The translations under genes and the position numbers were made by a program. The notes below the pieces were generated by a model, which was not told the DNA's origin, ran no database searches, and worked only from the letters and a program-made list of their open reading frames with translations. 64,000 bases of DNA. It comes from Deltaproteobacteria bacterium (GTDB taxonomy: Bacteria; Myxococcota; Kuafuiibacteriia; Kuafuiibacteriales; Kuafuiibacteriaceae). The stretch lies in NCBI GenBank assembly GCA_016713425.1, contig JADJPE010000005.1:5058501-5122500 (forward strand), read 5' to 3'. Below are positions 24,030-31,859 of the stretch, piece by piece (the first letter of the stretch is position 1; every line of letters starts with the position of its first letter).

Positions 24030-24536
24030 GCTATCCCCTTCGACTCCTCGGCCCAGATCTCGGCCCAGATGCTTGCCGCCACCAGGTCGCCGAACCGCTA
24101 AGAGCAGGACGCGTGCCAAGCGCGCCCGAGCGGCTCTCGCGCTGCGGCATCGGCTCGAGTGGGCGAGGTGTCTTGCCGGGAAGGACGGGTGTGCCGTCGG
24201 GGCGTCGTTCTGGGGGAGACACCTTCTTCCGCACTCCAAGTTCCGCGCTCCAAGTTCCGCGCTCCAAGTCCGAGCCGTCGCCCGCGGTGCTCGGTCGAAC
24301 CTGACAGACAGACGTGTGAGGAGCGGGTTGCGACGAACGCGTGCGGGCCCGCCCCGAACGGAGGTTGTCGTACCCGTCCACGCGCAGCGTTTGGCGACCG
24401 CAATCGCGCGTGCGAGTTTGTGCTCGACCCACCTCTACGACGTGCCTGCGATGCCAAGGGCGGATGGTTTGCGCCCCTTTTGCGTCTGCTGCGGCTCGAA
24501 GTCGAGCGAGGCGTCGAACCGAGGAGAGTGAATGGA
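24030..24536. other. 507-bp divergent intergenic region
   Basis: This stretch separates the peptidoglycan-binding gene (minus) from the large lipoprotein gene (plus) and must hold both promoters. Open frames cross it but none shows a recognisable protein. Its only distinct content is the 14-bp tandem repeat at 24227-24268. I see no convincing promoter pair. Confidence 0.5.
24227..24268. repeat. Three tandem 14-bp repeats
   Basis: Three back-to-back copies of TTCCGCRCTCCAAG, identical except for one base (A in the first, G in the others). A partial fourth copy (TCCGAG) follows. It lies in non-coding DNA upstream of the large lipoprotein gene. Confidence 0.75.
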
Positions 24537-27500
24537 ATGAGGCGAACGATCAGCTTGGTGCACGCATCTTGGATGATGGCGGCTGCGCTCGGGACCTCGT
24601 CATGTGGGCTCGTTGGCGGCGCGCCCGCTACGCCAGAATCGCTCGACGGGACGGCGACGGAGGGTGGCGGAGATCCCGACGCTTCACAGGTGGACGATGC
24701 ACGCGTTGAACCGGAGGTCCCGGACGCGGACGCGCAGGCCGAGATCGCTCGGCATGATGCGTTCAAGAAGAGCTGCGTGTGCCTGAACTGCGTCGAAGAT
24801 CATGGGGCCTGGGCCGCGGGCTCCCGCGCGAGCGCGCGCACAGCCATTGCGGAGACGGGTTGCCTCTATGTGCGCCGTGGATTCTCACCTGGACGGCGCA
24901 TCGCAGAGACGCCGCCTGCGTCGAGCGACGATGAATTCTTCCTCGCGCTTCGACAGACAGTGACGTCGACGACCGAAGACCAGTCTGAGGCGGGCGCCCG
25001 GGCGCCGACCGTGGCCTGGGAATTCGAGCTTCCGAGTCTCGTGACGGAGAACTTTGTGGCGTCCCTCGTGATGACTGAGGAGGAAAACGCCCAACTTAAT
25101 TCGTTGGCGCAGACCTATTTGTCGGAGTTCTCGGGCATAGACCTTCGTCTCGATTTCGACTCGGTGGGCTACGGCCACATGGATCGCTGGGGCGATTTCG
25201 GTGCCGGCGAGCTCGCCGCCTCGGTCAGCCGGAACAGCGTGCCGACGCTCCTCACGAAGGATGGTTGGCACTATCATCTCTTGTTGGCGGCGCGCGCGAT
25301 CGATGCCGGCGCGAAGGGCATCTTCCTTTCGCACCTCGATGAACGATTGAATTCGGATGCGCCCTCGACGCGTCGCAATTTTGAGGCGCTCGTATCCGCG
25401 ATTCGGGACTATGCGCAGGCCAAAGCTCGAGCAGGCTCAACCGTGAACGGCGCGGCGCCCGGCGGAACCGAGGACGTCCTGTCGATGGGGCGCCGCGTTC
25501 TTTGGGTCGGAGCGGCCCCGCTCGACGCCTTCTACGCGGGGCAGGGTGACGCCGATCTGGCGTTCTTGGACTTCACAACGCGCACCCTCGACACCGACGT
25601 CGCACTCGGTGTGGCCGGAGCCAAGTACGTGCGGGGAGGAGACGACGCCGAAATTGCGTGTGGGGACCAGAGTCTTCTCATGCAGTCGGAGGAGGCGCGT
25701 CAGAATGCGAGCGGACAGTGGATCGGGGATCTCTGCCGCGTGCTCGGCGACGCCAAGGGACACGGACGTCCTTTCAGCACGACCGTCGACGCGGACCTCG
25801 ATTTCGAGACAAACGCGCTCTCCTCGCTTCCCGCATTCCTTGAGCTTCGTCTGCAACAGCCCTGTGCGCTGAATGACACCCGCGGGGGGCAGCGGCGATC
25901 GGACGCGAACGTCTTGTTCTACGAGAATCCGCCTGAGGATGCAGAGACGACCTGCCTCTCGGCCGTGCGCAACGGAATGAGCGGCTTGATGCAGTATCTG
26001 GCCCAACCAGAACACGTGCGCAGCACGTTCGCTCAATCGATGTCGATATCCACGCGTAGGCTGCGAGCCGAAGGCGTCTTGGTTTACTACCCGCAGCTCC
26101 TTCAGGTGGATGGCAATCAATTCGCACAGCTCGACGAGAATCCGTATTCGATGACGGATGCCCAGCTCGCGACCCTCGCGCGACGACTGCGTCTGTGTCC
26201 CAGCGAGGAAGAGATCGAGCTCGATACGGGGCGAGCGTACTCTGGGTCGGACGCAGTGAGCGTGTACAATGCGTCCTACTGCGGCGACATCGAAGCGGTG
26301 AAACGCGCGCTGATTCTCGCCGACGATCCCGTGCGGGCGGGTCGCCCGCTGTCTCTTCAGTTTCTCCCGGGAACTTTGAGCCTTGGACCCAACGAGAGCA
26401 TCGACACACGAGATTTTGTGCTGCGTTTGCAACAGGACGGGAGTCTTGTTCTGCTCCGAAAAGGGCAGGCGACGCCGGTCTTCAGCACGTGGCAGCCGAC
26501 GAACACGGTTGATTGTCTCTCGGCGCCGCGATGTGAAGCTCTGTTCTCAGAGGGCGGGGCGCTTGTCGTTCGTAAGGGAACCGACGTGTTGTGGTCGAGC
26601 GGCACAGAAGGTCTGGGTGCCATCCGCTTCATGGTCACGTCTGAGGCGCCTTATCTCCGGATCGTGGGTCGCCGAACCTCGCTGTGGAACATGCCCGTCG
26701 ACAATGAAGGGGGCGGCGAGGCCGATGGCGGAGGCACCTTAGGCATCGATGGCGGTCTCTACGATGCCGGAGGCAACACGAGTGGAGGCTACGATGGTCA
26801 TGTGGGCGGGGTCGATTCGGGCAGCTCGGGCGGCCCTGACGCAGGAGGGCTGGGCGGCCTTGACGCGGGAGGCCTGGGCGGCGTCGATAGCGGAGGGGGA
26901 TCTGCCAGCGGTGACGATGCGGGCACGGCACCTCCCCCTCCACCGGTTCAGTGTGGCTCACCGGCGGGCGGAACGATGGAGGTCGGTGAAAATCGAGAGT
27001 TCTTTTCGCGAGCGAGTGTTGCTTTCGGGGATTCGTGTTCGAACTACCGCAGAGTTCGTGTTTGCCAGGCGAACGGACAGCTCAGCGAAGACTCGTCCTT
27101 CCGCTACGCTGCGTGCGCGACGGGAACGCCCTCTGCTTGCGCCCTGCCTTGGGGTGGTTCGCTGGCGCACGGAGCGAGCACGTCAGCCTATCGAGAGGGT
27201 ACCGTTCCGTACGGAGGCCAGTGCGCGATGGAGACACGGACGTGCAATAACGGCACGCTGAGCGGCTCCTATCGAAACGATAACTGCAACGTCTCGCCGG
27301 CAAGCGGCTGTGCGCTGCCGTGGGGCGGAAACATTAGCAACGGCGAGTCAAGGACGGCTTATCAGCGGAGCACCGTGCCCTTTGGTGAACAATGCATCTC
27401 CGAGACTCGCGTGTGCAACAACGGCGCGCTGAGCGGAAGCTATGGCAACCCAGGTTGCACGGTCTCTCCGGCTAACGGCTGTGCGCTGCCATGGGGCGGA

Positions 27501-28580
27501 AGCATCAGCAACGGCGAATCTCGGACTGCGTTTCAGGCGTCGAGCGTGTCGTACGGAAGTAGCTGTGTGTCGGAGACGCGGACCTGCAACAACGGGGTGT
27601 TGAGCGGCGGCTTCACGAAGGCGAGCTGCGTCGTGGGTCAGCCGGCCTCCTGCACCTTGCCTTGGGGCGGTTCGATCGCGCATGGCGACCGACGGACCGC
27701 CTACCAGGCGTCCTCGGTTCCGTACGGTGCGAGCTGCGTATCTGAAGAGCGAGTCTGCGACAACGGACGCCTTAGTGGTTCCTATGGCCGGCAATCGTGC
27801 GTGGTTGGCTCGGCCCGCAACTGCACTCTTCCGTGGGGCGGATCGATCGCGCATGGCGAGCAGCGCACCGCGTATCAGGCCTCCAGCGTTCCGTTCGGTT
27901 CGACGTGCGTATCGGAGCAACGTGTCTGCAACGATGGGACGCTGAGCGGTTCCTATTCGCGAGCTTCCTGTACCGAGACGGCGCCGCGCACGTGCACCGC
28001 ACCGTGGGGCGGCACGCTGGCCCATGGCGATCGCGTAACCGCATACAGCACGTCGAGCGTGCCGTATGGAAGCACGTGCAGCACTGAAGAACGGGTGTGT
28101 AGCAACGGAACCTTGAGTGGCAGCTACAGGCAAAGGACCTGCACCGTCACGCCGCCTCGGGACTGTCGCGACCCTTGGGGACGGACGCTGGCGCATGGCG
28201 CGAGCGTGACGGCGTATCGCCTCTCGAGTGTCCCGCCGGGACAGCAGTGTCAGCCGGAACAAAGGACGTGCAACAACGGATCGCTGAGTGGCAGCTACAC
28301 GAAGGAGACATGTACCGTGCAGCCGTCGGAGTGCAAGGTCTACGATTGGTCCTACGCGGTCTTGGCCACGCTTGCCTCGGGCCAACAAGATACTTTCTAC
28401 ATCGAGGAGCGACGTCCGACGTCCCCGAACGCGGGATGGGAGACGGTGTGTCTTGAACGCCAAGTACGGTGCTACTGCAGCATCCCATCGTCCTGTACGC
28501 TTCAGGAGAGAGAAACCTGGGGTTGGGATCTGTCGACCAACAACGGGCACTATTACGATAATGCGGTCTGCGCGCCCTAA
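24537..28580 (+). CDS. Large repeat-containing lipoprotein with B-lectin-like domain
   Basis: A 1347-residue lipoprotein: signal peptide MRRTISLVHASWMMAAALG with lipobox Cys23 (GTSSC). Residues about 80-590 are an unassigned globular region, possibly a TIM-barrel hydrolase (GWHYHLLLAARAIDAGAKG), with a cysteine pair CVCLNC near its start. Residues about 600-710 resemble a bulb-lectin (mannose-binding) domain (FVLRLQQDGSLVLLRKG). A Gly/Asp-rich linker (about 722-800) follows, then one divergent and seven canonical 57-residue Cys-rich repeats (868-1265) and a C-terminal cap with six Cys. The ATG at 24537 follows a GAGGAGAG ribosome site. It is probably a surface adhesin or carbohydrate-active protein; that role is inference. 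The stop codon lies inside the 17-bp repeat at 28577. Confidence 0.8.
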   Translation: MRRTISLVHASWMMAAALGTSSCGLVGGAPATPESLDGTATEGGGDPDASQVDDARVEPEVPDADAQAEIARHDAFKKSCVCLNCVEDHGAWAAGSRASARTAIAETGCLYVRRGFSPGRRIAETPPASSDDEFFLALRQTVTSTTEDQSEAGARAPTVAWEFELPSLVTENFVASLVMTEEENAQLNSLAQTYLSEFSGIDLRLDFDSVGYGHMDRWGDFGAGELAASVSRNSVPTLLTKDGWHYHLLLAARAIDAGAKGIFLSHLDERLNSDAPSTRRNFEALVSAIRDYAQAKARAGSTVNGAAPGGTEDVLSMGRRVLWVGAAPLDAFYAGQGDADLAFLDFTTRTLDTDVALGVAGAKYVRGGDDAEIACGDQSLLMQSEEARQNASGQWIGDLCRVLGDAKGHGRPFSTTVDADLDFETNALSSLPAFLELRLQQPCALNDTRGGQRRSDANVLFYENPPEDAETTCLSAVRNGMSGLMQYLAQPEHVRSTFAQSMSISTRRLRAEGVLVYYPQLLQVDGNQFAQLDENPYSMTDAQLATLARRLRLCPSEEEIELDTGRAYSGSDAVSVYNASYCGDIEAVKRALILADDPVRAGRPLSLQFLPGTLSLGPNESIDTRDFVLRLQQDGSLVLLRKGQATPVFSTWQPTNTVDCLSAPRCEALFSEGGALVVRKGTDVLWSSGTEGLGAIRFMVTSEAPYLRIVGRRTSLWNMPVDNEGGGEADGGGTLGIDGGLYDAGGNTSGGYDGHVGGVDSGSSGGPDAGGLGGLDAGGLGGVDSGGGSASGDDAGTAPPPPPVQCGSPAGGTMEVGENREFFSRASVAFGDSCSNYRRVRVCQANGQLSEDSSFRYAACATGTPSACALPWGGSLAHGASTSAYREGTVPYGGQCAMETRTCNNGTLSGSYRNDNCNVSPASGCALPWGGNISNGESRTAYQRSTVPFGEQCISETRVCNNGALSGSYGNPGCTVSPANGCALPWGGSISNGESRTAFQASSVSYGSSCVSETRTCNNGVLSGGFTKASCVVGQPASCTLPWGGSIAHGDRRTAYQASSVPYGASCVSEERVCDNGRLSGSYGRQSCVVGSARNCTLPWGGSIAHGEQRTAYQASSVPFGSTCVSEQRVCNDGTLSGSYSRASCTETAPRTCTAPWGGTLAHGDRVTAYSTSSVPYGSTCSTEERVCSNGTLSGSYRQRTCTVTPPRDCRDPWGRTLAHGASVTAYRLSSVPPGQQCQPEQRTCNNGSLSGSYTKETCTVQPSECKVYDWSYAVLATLASGQQDTFYIEERRPTSPNAGWETVCLERQVRCYCSIPSSCTLQERETWGWDLSTNNGHYYDNAVCAP
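27138..28331 (+). repeat. Seven 171-bp coding tandem repeats (57 residues each)
   Basis: Units start at 27138, 27309, 27480, 27651, 27822, 27993 and 28164 (the last is 168 bp). Each begins CxxPWG, then shows an AHG or SNG, TAYQ-like, VPYG and a final CNNGxLSGSY, with four conserved Cys at repeat positions 1, 29, 36 and 50. The DNA is diverged at many third positions, so the array is old. A degenerate copy precedes it from about 26953. Confidence 0.93.
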
Positions 28581-28610
28581 GCCTGCGCGCCCGCTAAGCC
28601 TGCGCGCCCC
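28577..28610. repeat. Tandem 17-bp repeat on the left flank of the element
   Basis: Two copies of CTAAGCCTGCGCGCCC plus one variable base, with a partial copy (TCTGCGCGCC) just before. The TAA stop of the large lipoprotein gene lies in the first copy. A related array continues on the other side of the inserted element at 30180. Confidence 0.8.
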
Positions 28611-28614
28611 CTAG

Positions 28615-29471
28615 ATGTGCTCGGCTGAGATTTCGAGCCGCTCTTGCGCAGACCTCGAGCGCGGATCAGAGAGCATCTCACCGAGGCAGGTCGACCGTTT
28701 TTTAGCGAGTCGGACCTGCGACCGCACAAGAGTCATTACTGGCTGACTTCGCGGGACAAGCGCGAAGCGCCCGAGCAGCACCAGGCAGACGTCGAGAAGC
28801 TCTGCGACACGTACCGCGACGCTCCCGAACTCGCGGCCGTGGGTACGCACGTGGTGAGCACCGACGAGAAGACGGGGATGCAGGCGCTCGAGCGCCTCCA
28901 CGAAACGAAACCGGTGCGACCCGGCCTCGTCGAACGGGTCGAGTTCGAGTACATCCGCCACGGCACGTTGTCGTTGATCGCGAACTTCGATGTGGCGACG
29001 GGCAAAGTAATCTGTCCGTCGATTGGACCGACTCGCACCGAGGCCGACTTCGCGGCCCACATCGACAAGACGGTTGAAAGCGATCCTGGGGCAACGTGGA
29101 TCTTCGTCGTCGACCAACTCGACACGCACCGATCCGCGAGCCTCGTGCGGCTCGTCGCGCGGCGCTGCGGGTTGGAGGAGGCCCTTGGCGTGAAGGGCAA
29201 GCAGGGCATCTTGAAGTCAAAGAAGACGCGCCGGAAGTTCCTTGAAGATCCGTCTCATCGGATTCGCTTCGTCTACACGCCCCGTCATTGCTCCTGGCTC
29301 AACCAGGTCGAAATCTGGTTCTCTATCCTCGCCCGGCGGCTTCTCAAACGATCCAGCTTCACTTCGATCGACGATCTGCGATCGCGCGTTTTCCAATTCG
29401 TCGAATACTTCCACAGGGTGCTCGCCAAGCCGTTCCGCTGGACCTATACGGGTAGGCCGCTCCAGGCATGA
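28615..29471 (+). pseudogene. 5'-truncated, frameshifted IS630-family transposase
   Basis: The 28644-29471 frame encodes the DDE catalytic half of an IS630-type transposase: D in VVSTDEKTGMQ, D in FVVDQLDTHRS and E in SWLNQVEIWFS, all intact. The helix-turn-helix end (SISPRQVDRFL) lies in another frame from the ATG at 28615; a -1 shift at 28698-28704 joins them into RFLSESDLRPHKSHYWL, which reads like the family. The joined product would be about 285 residues, while IS630 transposases are usually 340-370, so about 60-90 residues of DNA-binding domain are missing. It is therefore called a pseudogene, though a product from programmed frameshifting cannot be excluded. Confidence 0.8.
28698..28704 (+). 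other. Slippery heptamer T TTT TTA
   Basis: This heptamer, in the correct phase for a -1 shift, sits exactly where the HTH-encoding frame must pass into the DDE frame. Such sites drive programmed -1 frameshifting in several IS families. A decayed gene could show the same run by chance. Confidence 0.45.
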
Positions 29472-29574
29472 GATCGGACGCGCATCCGCGGTGGTCCATC
29501 CGCTGCGTTCGACCGGAACGATTTCCGGAGCGAACGTCGTGGACAGAGCCGAGCGGCTTCCGCAGATCATCCGT

Positions 29575-29934
29575 ATGAAGGGAGACAACATCGCCACGCG
29601 ACTCGTGGACTTTGGAGCGTCGGTCGTCCGGCTCGTGGCCGCTCTCCCGCAAGATCGCCCTGGCAAGCACATTGCCGATCAGCTTCTTCGCTCGGCCACG
29701 TCGGGCGGGTCCAACTACGAGGAGGCTCGGAGCGCCCAGAGCCGGCGAGACTTCGTGCACAAGGTGAGCCTCGCGGCCAAGGAGATGCGCGAATCGGTCT
29801 ATTGGCTCGGCCTGGTCCAACGCGCGAACCTGGCCCCTCAATACGAGATCCCGCCGTTGCTCCGCGAGGCCGGCGAGCTGGTCGCAATCCTGATGAGCTC
29901 CGCAAAGACGGCGGGCTCTGACGAATCCCGCTGA
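29575..29934 (+). CDS. Four-helix bundle protein (S23/bAvd family)
   Basis: A 119-residue all-helical protein with the family pattern: LVAALPQDRPGKHIADQLLRSATSGGSNYEEA in short pieces (ALPQDRPGKHIADQLLRS, then GSNYEEARSAQSRRDF) and KEMRESVYWLGL. Members are known as 23S rRNA intervening-sequence proteins and as relatives of the Avd accessory protein of diversity-generating retroelements; they form pentameric barrels and their role outside retroelements is unclear. No reverse transcriptase or variable repeat is near. The gene lies 104 bp after the transposase remnant and just before the long palindrome, inside the inverted repeats. Confidence 0.88.
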   Translation: MKGDNIATRLVDFGASVVRLVAALPQDRPGKHIADQLLRSATSGGSNYEEARSAQSRRDFVHKVSLAAKEMRESVYWLGLVQRANLAPQYEIPPLLREAGELVAILMSSAKTAGSDESR

Positions 29935-29949
29935 GCACTCATTCCGATG

Positions 29950-30139
29950 CCCGGTTCACATTCACATTCCCCGCTCCGATTGCTGTTCCCCGTCCCCTGT
30001 TCCCAGCTCCCAGCCCCAGCTCCTCTCCGTTGTCGCCCATCGTCCGGGAGTGATTGGCGTCGCATGAACGGGGACCCGGGAGCAGGGAACCGGGCATGAG
30101 GAACGCGAATCGGAGCGGGGAATGTGAATGTGAACCGGG
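29950..30139. repeat. 190-bp imperfect palindrome with perfect 32-bp arms
   Basis: The 32 bases at 29950-29981 are the exact reverse complement of 30108-30139. The next 30-35 bases inward also pair with small gaps (GTTCC, GTTCCC and GCTCCC blocks on the left arm face the matching blocks of the right arm). An RNA from this region would fold into a hairpin of roughly 65 paired bases. It begins 16 bases after the S23 stop and ends 40 bases before the right end of the element. It contains no coding sequence I can support. Confidence 0.9.
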
Positions 30140-30179
30140 AACAGTGAACGAAGGGATCGGCATTTCGGCCGAGCACATC

Positions 30180-30219
30180 TAGGCCTGTGTAGGCCTGTGC
30201 ACCCTAAGCCTGTGCACCA
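30180..30219. repeat. Right-flank CTAAGCCTGTGCACC-type tandem repeats
   Basis: Units TAGGCCTGTG, TAGGCCTGTGCACCC and TAAGCCTGTGCACCA follow one another. They are clearly related to the left-flank units (TAAGCCTGCGCGCCC), which places the mobile element inside one older array. Confidence 0.7.
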
Positions 30220-30238
30220 AGAGCTGGAGCCCACGTCT

Positions 30239-30259
30239 CAGGCCCAGGCCCAGGCCCAG
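30239..30259. repeat. CAGGCC hexamer repeat
   Basis: Three and a half copies of CAGGCC lie in non-coding DNA before the sugar transporter gene. The remaining bases 30260-30395 hold the leader of that gene; I see no firm promoter. Confidence 0.6.
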
Positions 30260-30395
30260 CTCGGACGCTTTTCACGCGCGCGATCCGGGCGGCTTCTGCT
30301 CATCTCCGCCGCTTTCCCGATTGCGGTTCTCCCGGGCTTAGTCTTAGTTTGCCCGCGCCTGGCCCTCGATGGGCCGAGCGGACAAAGGAGACACC

Positions 30396-31787
30396 ATGGC
30401 TACACCGACCGCCGCCGCAGAACTTGCCGTGAGCCGGGATCGCGCGAGCGAAGGCACAACGTACCGCTTCGCGCTCGTTGTTTTGACGTCGCTGTTCTTC
30501 ATGTGGGGCTTCCTCACGTGTCTGAACGACATCATGATCCCGCATCTCAAGGCGTCCTTTTCACTGAACTACACGCAGGCGATGCTTGTTCAGTTCGTCT
30601 TCTTTGCTGCCTACTTCGTCGTCTCGATGCCGGCCGGTTCGTTGATTCGACGCGTCGGTTATCGGCATGGCATCGTCATTGGTTTGGTTGTTGCGGGTCT
30701 TGGCTGCTTGTTGTTCTTTCCGGCGGCGTCCATGCGGAGCTACGGGCTGTTCCTTGGCGGATTCTTCGTGCTTGCTTCGGGGATCACAGTTTTGCAGGTG
30801 GCGGCGAATCCATATGTCGCGATCCTGGGTCGGCCCGAGACCGCGTCGAGTCGGTTGAATCTCACGCAGGCCTTCAATTCGCTCGGGACGACCGTGGCTC
30901 CGTTCTTTGGCTCGATGCTCATCCTTTCCACCGTGCTCGGGGCATCGGAGCTGAGTGCGCTGTCCGCGACGGAAGTGGAGACCTATCAAGCGGCGCAGGC
31001 CGCCGCTGTCCAATGGCCGTATGTCGGGCTCGCATCGGTGCTGTTCGTCATCGCGCTCGTCTTCATGACCATCAAGCTGCCGGCCATCGAGGCGGGCGAT
31101 GAAGGTGTGAGCGAAGGCGCGCGCGAAAATGCGGGCGGAGTCGAGGGTTCGGCTGCGGCGCGCCGCGCGCGGACGCGAACGAGTGCTTGGCAACACCGAC
31201 ACCTGGTGCTCGGCGCAGTCGCGATTTTCGTCTATGTGGGTGGAGAGGTCGCCATCGGTAGCTTCTTGGTCAACTACCTTGGGCAACCGGAGATCGCGGG
31301 TTTCTCGGAAGCCGTCGCGGGTCAGTACGTAACGTACTACTGGGGGGGCGCGATGATCGGGCGATTCGCAGGCGCAGCCATCATGCGCTACGTGTCGCCC
31401 GGCAAGTTGCTTGGCTTCAACGGTCTGGTCGCTGCGGGTTTGGTGGTGACCACAATGGTGACGACGGGACCGGTCGCGATGTGGTCGATCTTGGCGGTCG
31501 GTCTCTTCAACTCGATCATGTTCCCGACCATTTTCACACTCGCGGTTCGCGGGCTGGGACGGCACACGAGTCAAGGGTCTGGGATTCTGTGCGCGGCGAT
31601 TGTCGGAGGCGCGCTCATTCCGCTGCTGCAAGGTGTGCTCGCGGATGCGGTAGGGATTCAGCTTGCCTTCGTTCTTCCTGTCGCTTGCTACGCCTATATC
31701 GTCTTCTACGGACTGCGCGGGTCGGACGCTTCGGATACGCCGGCCACCGTCGACGGAGTCTCCGATTCTCGACAACCTCTAAGCTAA
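30396..31787 (+). CDS. FucP-family sugar:proton symporter (MFS)
   Basis: A 463-residue major facilitator with about 12 membrane helices, of the FucP/GluP (fucose, glucose/galactose) group. Signatures: FFMWGFLTCLNDIMIPHLK (helix 1, with the Asn-Asp pair), VQFVFFAAYFVVSMPAG, QVAANPYVAILG and LTQAFNSLGTTVAPFFG. It would import a hexose or deoxyhexose across the inner membrane driven by protons; which sugar cannot be read from the sequence. The ATG at 30396 follows AAAGGAG by five bases. The gene stands alone, and no sugar catabolic gene is adjacent. Confidence 0.9.
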   Translation: MATPTAAAELAVSRDRASEGTTYRFALVVLTSLFFMWGFLTCLNDIMIPHLKASFSLNYTQAMLVQFVFFAAYFVVSMPAGSLIRRVGYRHGIVIGLVVAGLGCLLFFPAASMRSYGLFLGGFFVLASGITVLQVAANPYVAILGRPETASSRLNLTQAFNSLGTTVAPFFGSMLILSTVLGASELSALSATEVETYQAAQAAAVQWPYVGLASVLFVIALVFMTIKLPAIEAGDEGVSEGARENAGGVEGSAAARRARTRTSAWQHRHLVLGAVAIFVYVGGEVAIGSFLVNYLGQPEIAGFSEAVAGQYVTYYWGGAMIGRFAGAAIMRYVSPGKLLGFNGLVAAGLVVTTMVTTGPVAMWSILAVGLFNSIMFPTIFTLAVRGLGRHTSQGSGILCAAIVGGALIPLLQGVLADAVGIQLAFVLPVACYAYIVFYGLRGSDASDTPATVDGVSDSRQPLS

Positions 31788-31791
31788 GGAA

Positions 31792-31859
31792 GCTAGGCTA
31801 GGCTAGGCTAGGCCTAGGCTACGCTTTGCTTAGCGTGCCTCAGCTCAGCTCAGCTCAGC
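31792..31859. repeat. GCTAG and CTCAG pentamer tandem repeats
   Basis: Four copies of GCTAG (31792-31813) and four of CTCAG (31839-31859) fill the gap between two convergent genes. The second array includes the stop codon and last codons of the EF-hand gene. No classical terminator is seen. Confidence 0.7.

Larger units (their letters stand above)
28614..30179. mobile_element. Inverted-repeat-bounded element with IS630 remnant and S23 gene
   Basis: CTAGATGTGCTCGGC at the left end (28611-28625) is matched exactly, inverted, at the right end (30168-30182); over 22 bases from 28610 the match is 20/22. Both ends abut a TA (28612-28613 and 30180-30181), the target duplication of IS630/Tc1-type elements, in a CTAG context. 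Inside are a truncated IS630-type transposase, an S23-family gene and a 190-bp palindrome. Removing 28614 to 30181 joins the two flanking CTAAGCCTG arrays cleanly. At 1566 bp it is longer than a simple IS630 element although the transposase is incomplete, so it is probably a derived or non-autonomous unit. Confidence 0.65.

Noticed and set aside
27138..28331. CRISPR-like or non-coding tandem array
   Set aside because: The 171-bp period is in frame, differences are mostly at third positions, and Cys and Gly positions are conserved: it is a protein repeat. No CRISPR array was seen anywhere.
29242..29574. Upstream extension of the S23 gene in the same frame
   Set aside because: This part overlaps the transposase catalytic domain in another frame and the S23 family begins at the ATG at 29575.
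29575..29934. Avd protein of a diversity-generating retroelement
   Set aside because: No reverse transcriptase, template repeat or variable repeat with adenine-directed differences is visible nearby, so the broader S23 family name is used.
30561..31775. 404-codon minus-strand frame opposite the FucP-type transporter
   Set aside because: It is the antisense shadow of a transporter with clear motifs; the composition is Arg/His/Glu-rich without a domain.
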